In this document: in pieces, positions 62,386 through 64,000 of the stretch | Layout of the letters: every line of letters starts with the position of its first letter | Numbering within the stretch: position 1 is the stretch's first letter | DNA from: Paramecium pentaurelia | Lineage: Eukaryota; Ciliophora; Oligohymenophorea; Peniculida; Parameciidae | Assembly: GCA_905183005.1 (NCBI GenBank) | Contig: CAJJDO010000047.1 | Location: 383,180-447,179, forward strand | Direction of reading: 5' to 3' | Length of the DNA stretch: 64,000 nucleotides | Position numbers and translations under genes: made by a program | The notes under the pieces: generated by a model | Told to the model about the DNA's origin: nothing | The model's input: only the letters and a program-made list of their open reading frames with translations | The model's database searches: none

Positions 62386-63005
62386 ATGAATTAAGTCAAT
62401 TAAGTCCTTCAAAAACCTTAAATGTACTTATTAAATATAAAGTAGTGATTAAAAGGTCTTTGACAGTACAAGTTATGCACTTCCAAAAAGTGATTAAATT
62501 ACTACTAGATTATCTGAAAATTTCTCTAAATTTGGTGCCACTTATTCCTAATTTACAATTGCTATAGTTGTTTTGGGTGGATTAACAAATTTAGTATTCT
62601 TAATTAGTGTAGGATTAAGTATTGCCTTGTATAAATATTATATTATTCTTAGTTGGTATATTGCTTTAAAAAATGATGATCTATTAGATTATATTCCTAA
62701 TTTTGGTTTCCTATCAACAGATAAAAAAAAGGTTGTATTGTTTTTATGTAAGATACTTAACATAATTTAGTGAATGTTCTTATTTTGTATATGTTTTGTG
62801 GAGATTCCATATTCACTTATATAGGAGTTGGGTAATAAAATGATATTAAAATAGATTCCTTATATCATTTCTTCACTCATTTTTATTTGTATCACCATCA
62901 ACAGGAGCTTTAATTGATGGATAATCTAATCAACAAACAAATTAGGATCTAACATAATATGTAAATTTTAGTAATAATAACAATATTGAATTATAATATA
63001 AATGA
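62386..63005 (+). CDS. PRA1-family (prenylated Rab acceptor) membrane protein
   Basis: 184 residues with three introns (19, 23 and 23 nt), the first again start-proximal. It shows the PRA1 layout: an amphipathic lead-in (TRLSENFSKFGATYSQF), a first hydrophobic pair (TIAIVVLGGLTNLVFLISVG), a hydrophilic linker (FGFLSTDKKK) and a second hydrophobic pair (FTYIGVGFLISFLHSFLFVS), then a polar Asn/Gln tail. PRA1 proteins sit in Golgi/ER membranes and act on Rab GTPases. Start is the first ATG that works with the 19-nt intron; no upstream signal. Confidence 0.7.
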
Positions 63006-63166
63006 TGAATAGTATATTAAATGTAATATCAAATTGATATCTCTAGCTAATATAAGTTTTTGCTGAATTGATTCTTATTTTATAATTTTCTGTTAAAATA
63101 CGTATATTTTGAATTAAAAAATTGAATATAAAAACTATTCCAATATAATTCTAAAATATAATAGAA

Positions 63167-64000
63167 TCAATAATTATTCTATAGACTTCTTTATTCAAAC
63201 ATTTTTATTATATCATGTATTTTCTCATTGGACTATTGTTAATATTTCATAATTAATTAATTTATATCTTCAAGTTATTCAACTTCTTGTTTTTTTTTTC
63301 TCCAAATTTCATCTGATTTACTTTTCAATTATATAAGCTCCTAAGATTTCTATCCTTATGTTAGAAAAACCTAATTATCAGTTGGTAATTTCTCTTATAA
63401 TTACTTTAAATGTTCTCTAATTTCTATTTACCAAGCAGAAATGAATGCCCAACATACGAAATGCTTATGATTATTAATATTATATAAATTCTTTTTACGT
63501 GATTAATAATGATTAGTATTATTAACTTAATTTCTTAATTCTAGCAGTTCAGTCAATGTATCTATGAAATCTTAATGAATGTAAGGATTTAATATATCCA
63601 TTATTGGATTTTATGTTTATATAGTAACATTATTTCTTCCAAAAAAAAAAAAGTTCATCTCTTTCTAATCTCCTATCAAATTGATTTATAAATGTTTTTC
63701 AAGTTTTCTTAATAAATCATTTTAACAATTCTAAATTATTTATGATAATAAATAGTATACTTTTATTTTATATACAAATGCATTTCGCTCATTTTTAAAG
63801 ACAGGAAGCTATTCTTTAATATCAGTATTCTAATATTTTTTTGCTCCTTTTCCACTGACACATTTAAATATAATTTGACATTGGCTTGCTAGTATTATTA
63901 ATATCTCTGTTGCTTCTTTGGATTAAAACCAAAATAATTATTAATTAAAGTTTGAAGGTTCGCTATAAAAATTTGAAGAGCTAAAATTTTATAATATGGG
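63167..64000 (-). CDS. Hypothetical protein, 5' end beyond the window
   Basis: Open from the right edge to TGA at 63167-63169, giving 250-270 residues, with one probable 30-nt intron (GTATACTATT...AATTTAG). The visible part is helical, with a coiled-coil C-terminus (KKKQEVEQLEDINQLIMKYQ) and an upstream segment containing ILASQCQIIFKCVSGKG. A run of 12 A at 63641-63652 encodes four Phe and is a possible indel site. No family recognised. Confidence 0.65.

Noticed and set aside
1..64000. CRISPR arrays, prokaryotic operons, tRNA or rRNA genes
   Set aside because: No regularly spaced repeats, no cloverleaf-like segments and no rRNA-like conserved stretches were seen; introns and gene families are eukaryotic.
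1..64000. Retained germline elements (IESs) or telomere repeats
   Set aside because: I did not find TA-bounded inserts that break genes convincingly, nor telomere repeats; apparent breaks are explained by short introns or assembly joins.

Overview
The window reads as a piece of a ciliate somatic (macronuclear) genome, very probably Paramecium. It is extremely AT-rich. Almost no gene stays open under the standard code, but dozens of long genes appear on both strands once TAA and TAG are read as glutamine and only TGA as stop. The coding stretches are broken by very short introns (mostly 19-34 nt, GT...TAG or GT...AAG), and genes are packed with gaps of often 10-100 bp. Every detailed gene model below uses that code; for most of them the intron-removed length is an exact multiple of three ending at TGA.

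Layout. 0.06-8.2 kb: a kinesin-light-chain-like TPR protein, an EF-hand/phosphatidylinositol-phosphate kinase fusion, and three unrecognised proteins. 8.4-18.3 kb: an HPt phosphorelay protein, an exportin-7-like nuclear transport receptor, an RRM protein, an eIF2-alpha-type kinase and small hypotheticals. 18.3-24 kb: a VPS10/sortilin receptor, a helix-turn-helix protein and SEC61 alpha. 25-32 kb: a polyprenyl (geranylgeranyl) diphosphate synthase, a casein-kinase-1-like pseudokinase and two unknowns. 32-35.5 kb: COMMD, RPN13/ADRM1 and OPA3-like genes. 35.7-42.6 kb: two convergent, very long coiled-coil genes. 44.3-49.2 kb: a CPFC-motif protein and KATNIP. 49.2-53.3 kb: MCMBP, CFAP210 and a secreted trichocyst-matrix-like protein. 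53.4-64 kb: a CH-domain protein, an F-box/LRR protein, a NEK kinase, a PRA1-family membrane protein and a gene cut by the right edge.

Three places carry a single N with an exact-looking direct repeat of about 1.1 kb on either side (1812-4018, 32830-35112, 57996-60198). They look like contig ends that overlap but were joined without being merged, so the second copies of the PIP kinase, RPN13/OPA3 and NEK sequences should not be counted as extra genes.

How the genes fit together: this is ordinary eukaryotic gene order rather than operons. There is nevertheless a noticeable concentration of cilium and basal-body candidates between 35 and 61 kb (KATNIP, CFAP210, the CH protein, NEK, two large coiled-coil proteins), and two genes relevant to dense-core secretory granules (sortilin, trichocyst-matrix-like protein). 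I see no CRISPR array, tRNA, rRNA, transposon or telomere. The most unusual items are the CK1-like pseudokinase, the EF-hand-PIP kinase fusion, start-proximal 19-nt introns next to unusually long 40-79 nt introns, and a probable decayed gene near 43.4-44.3 kb.
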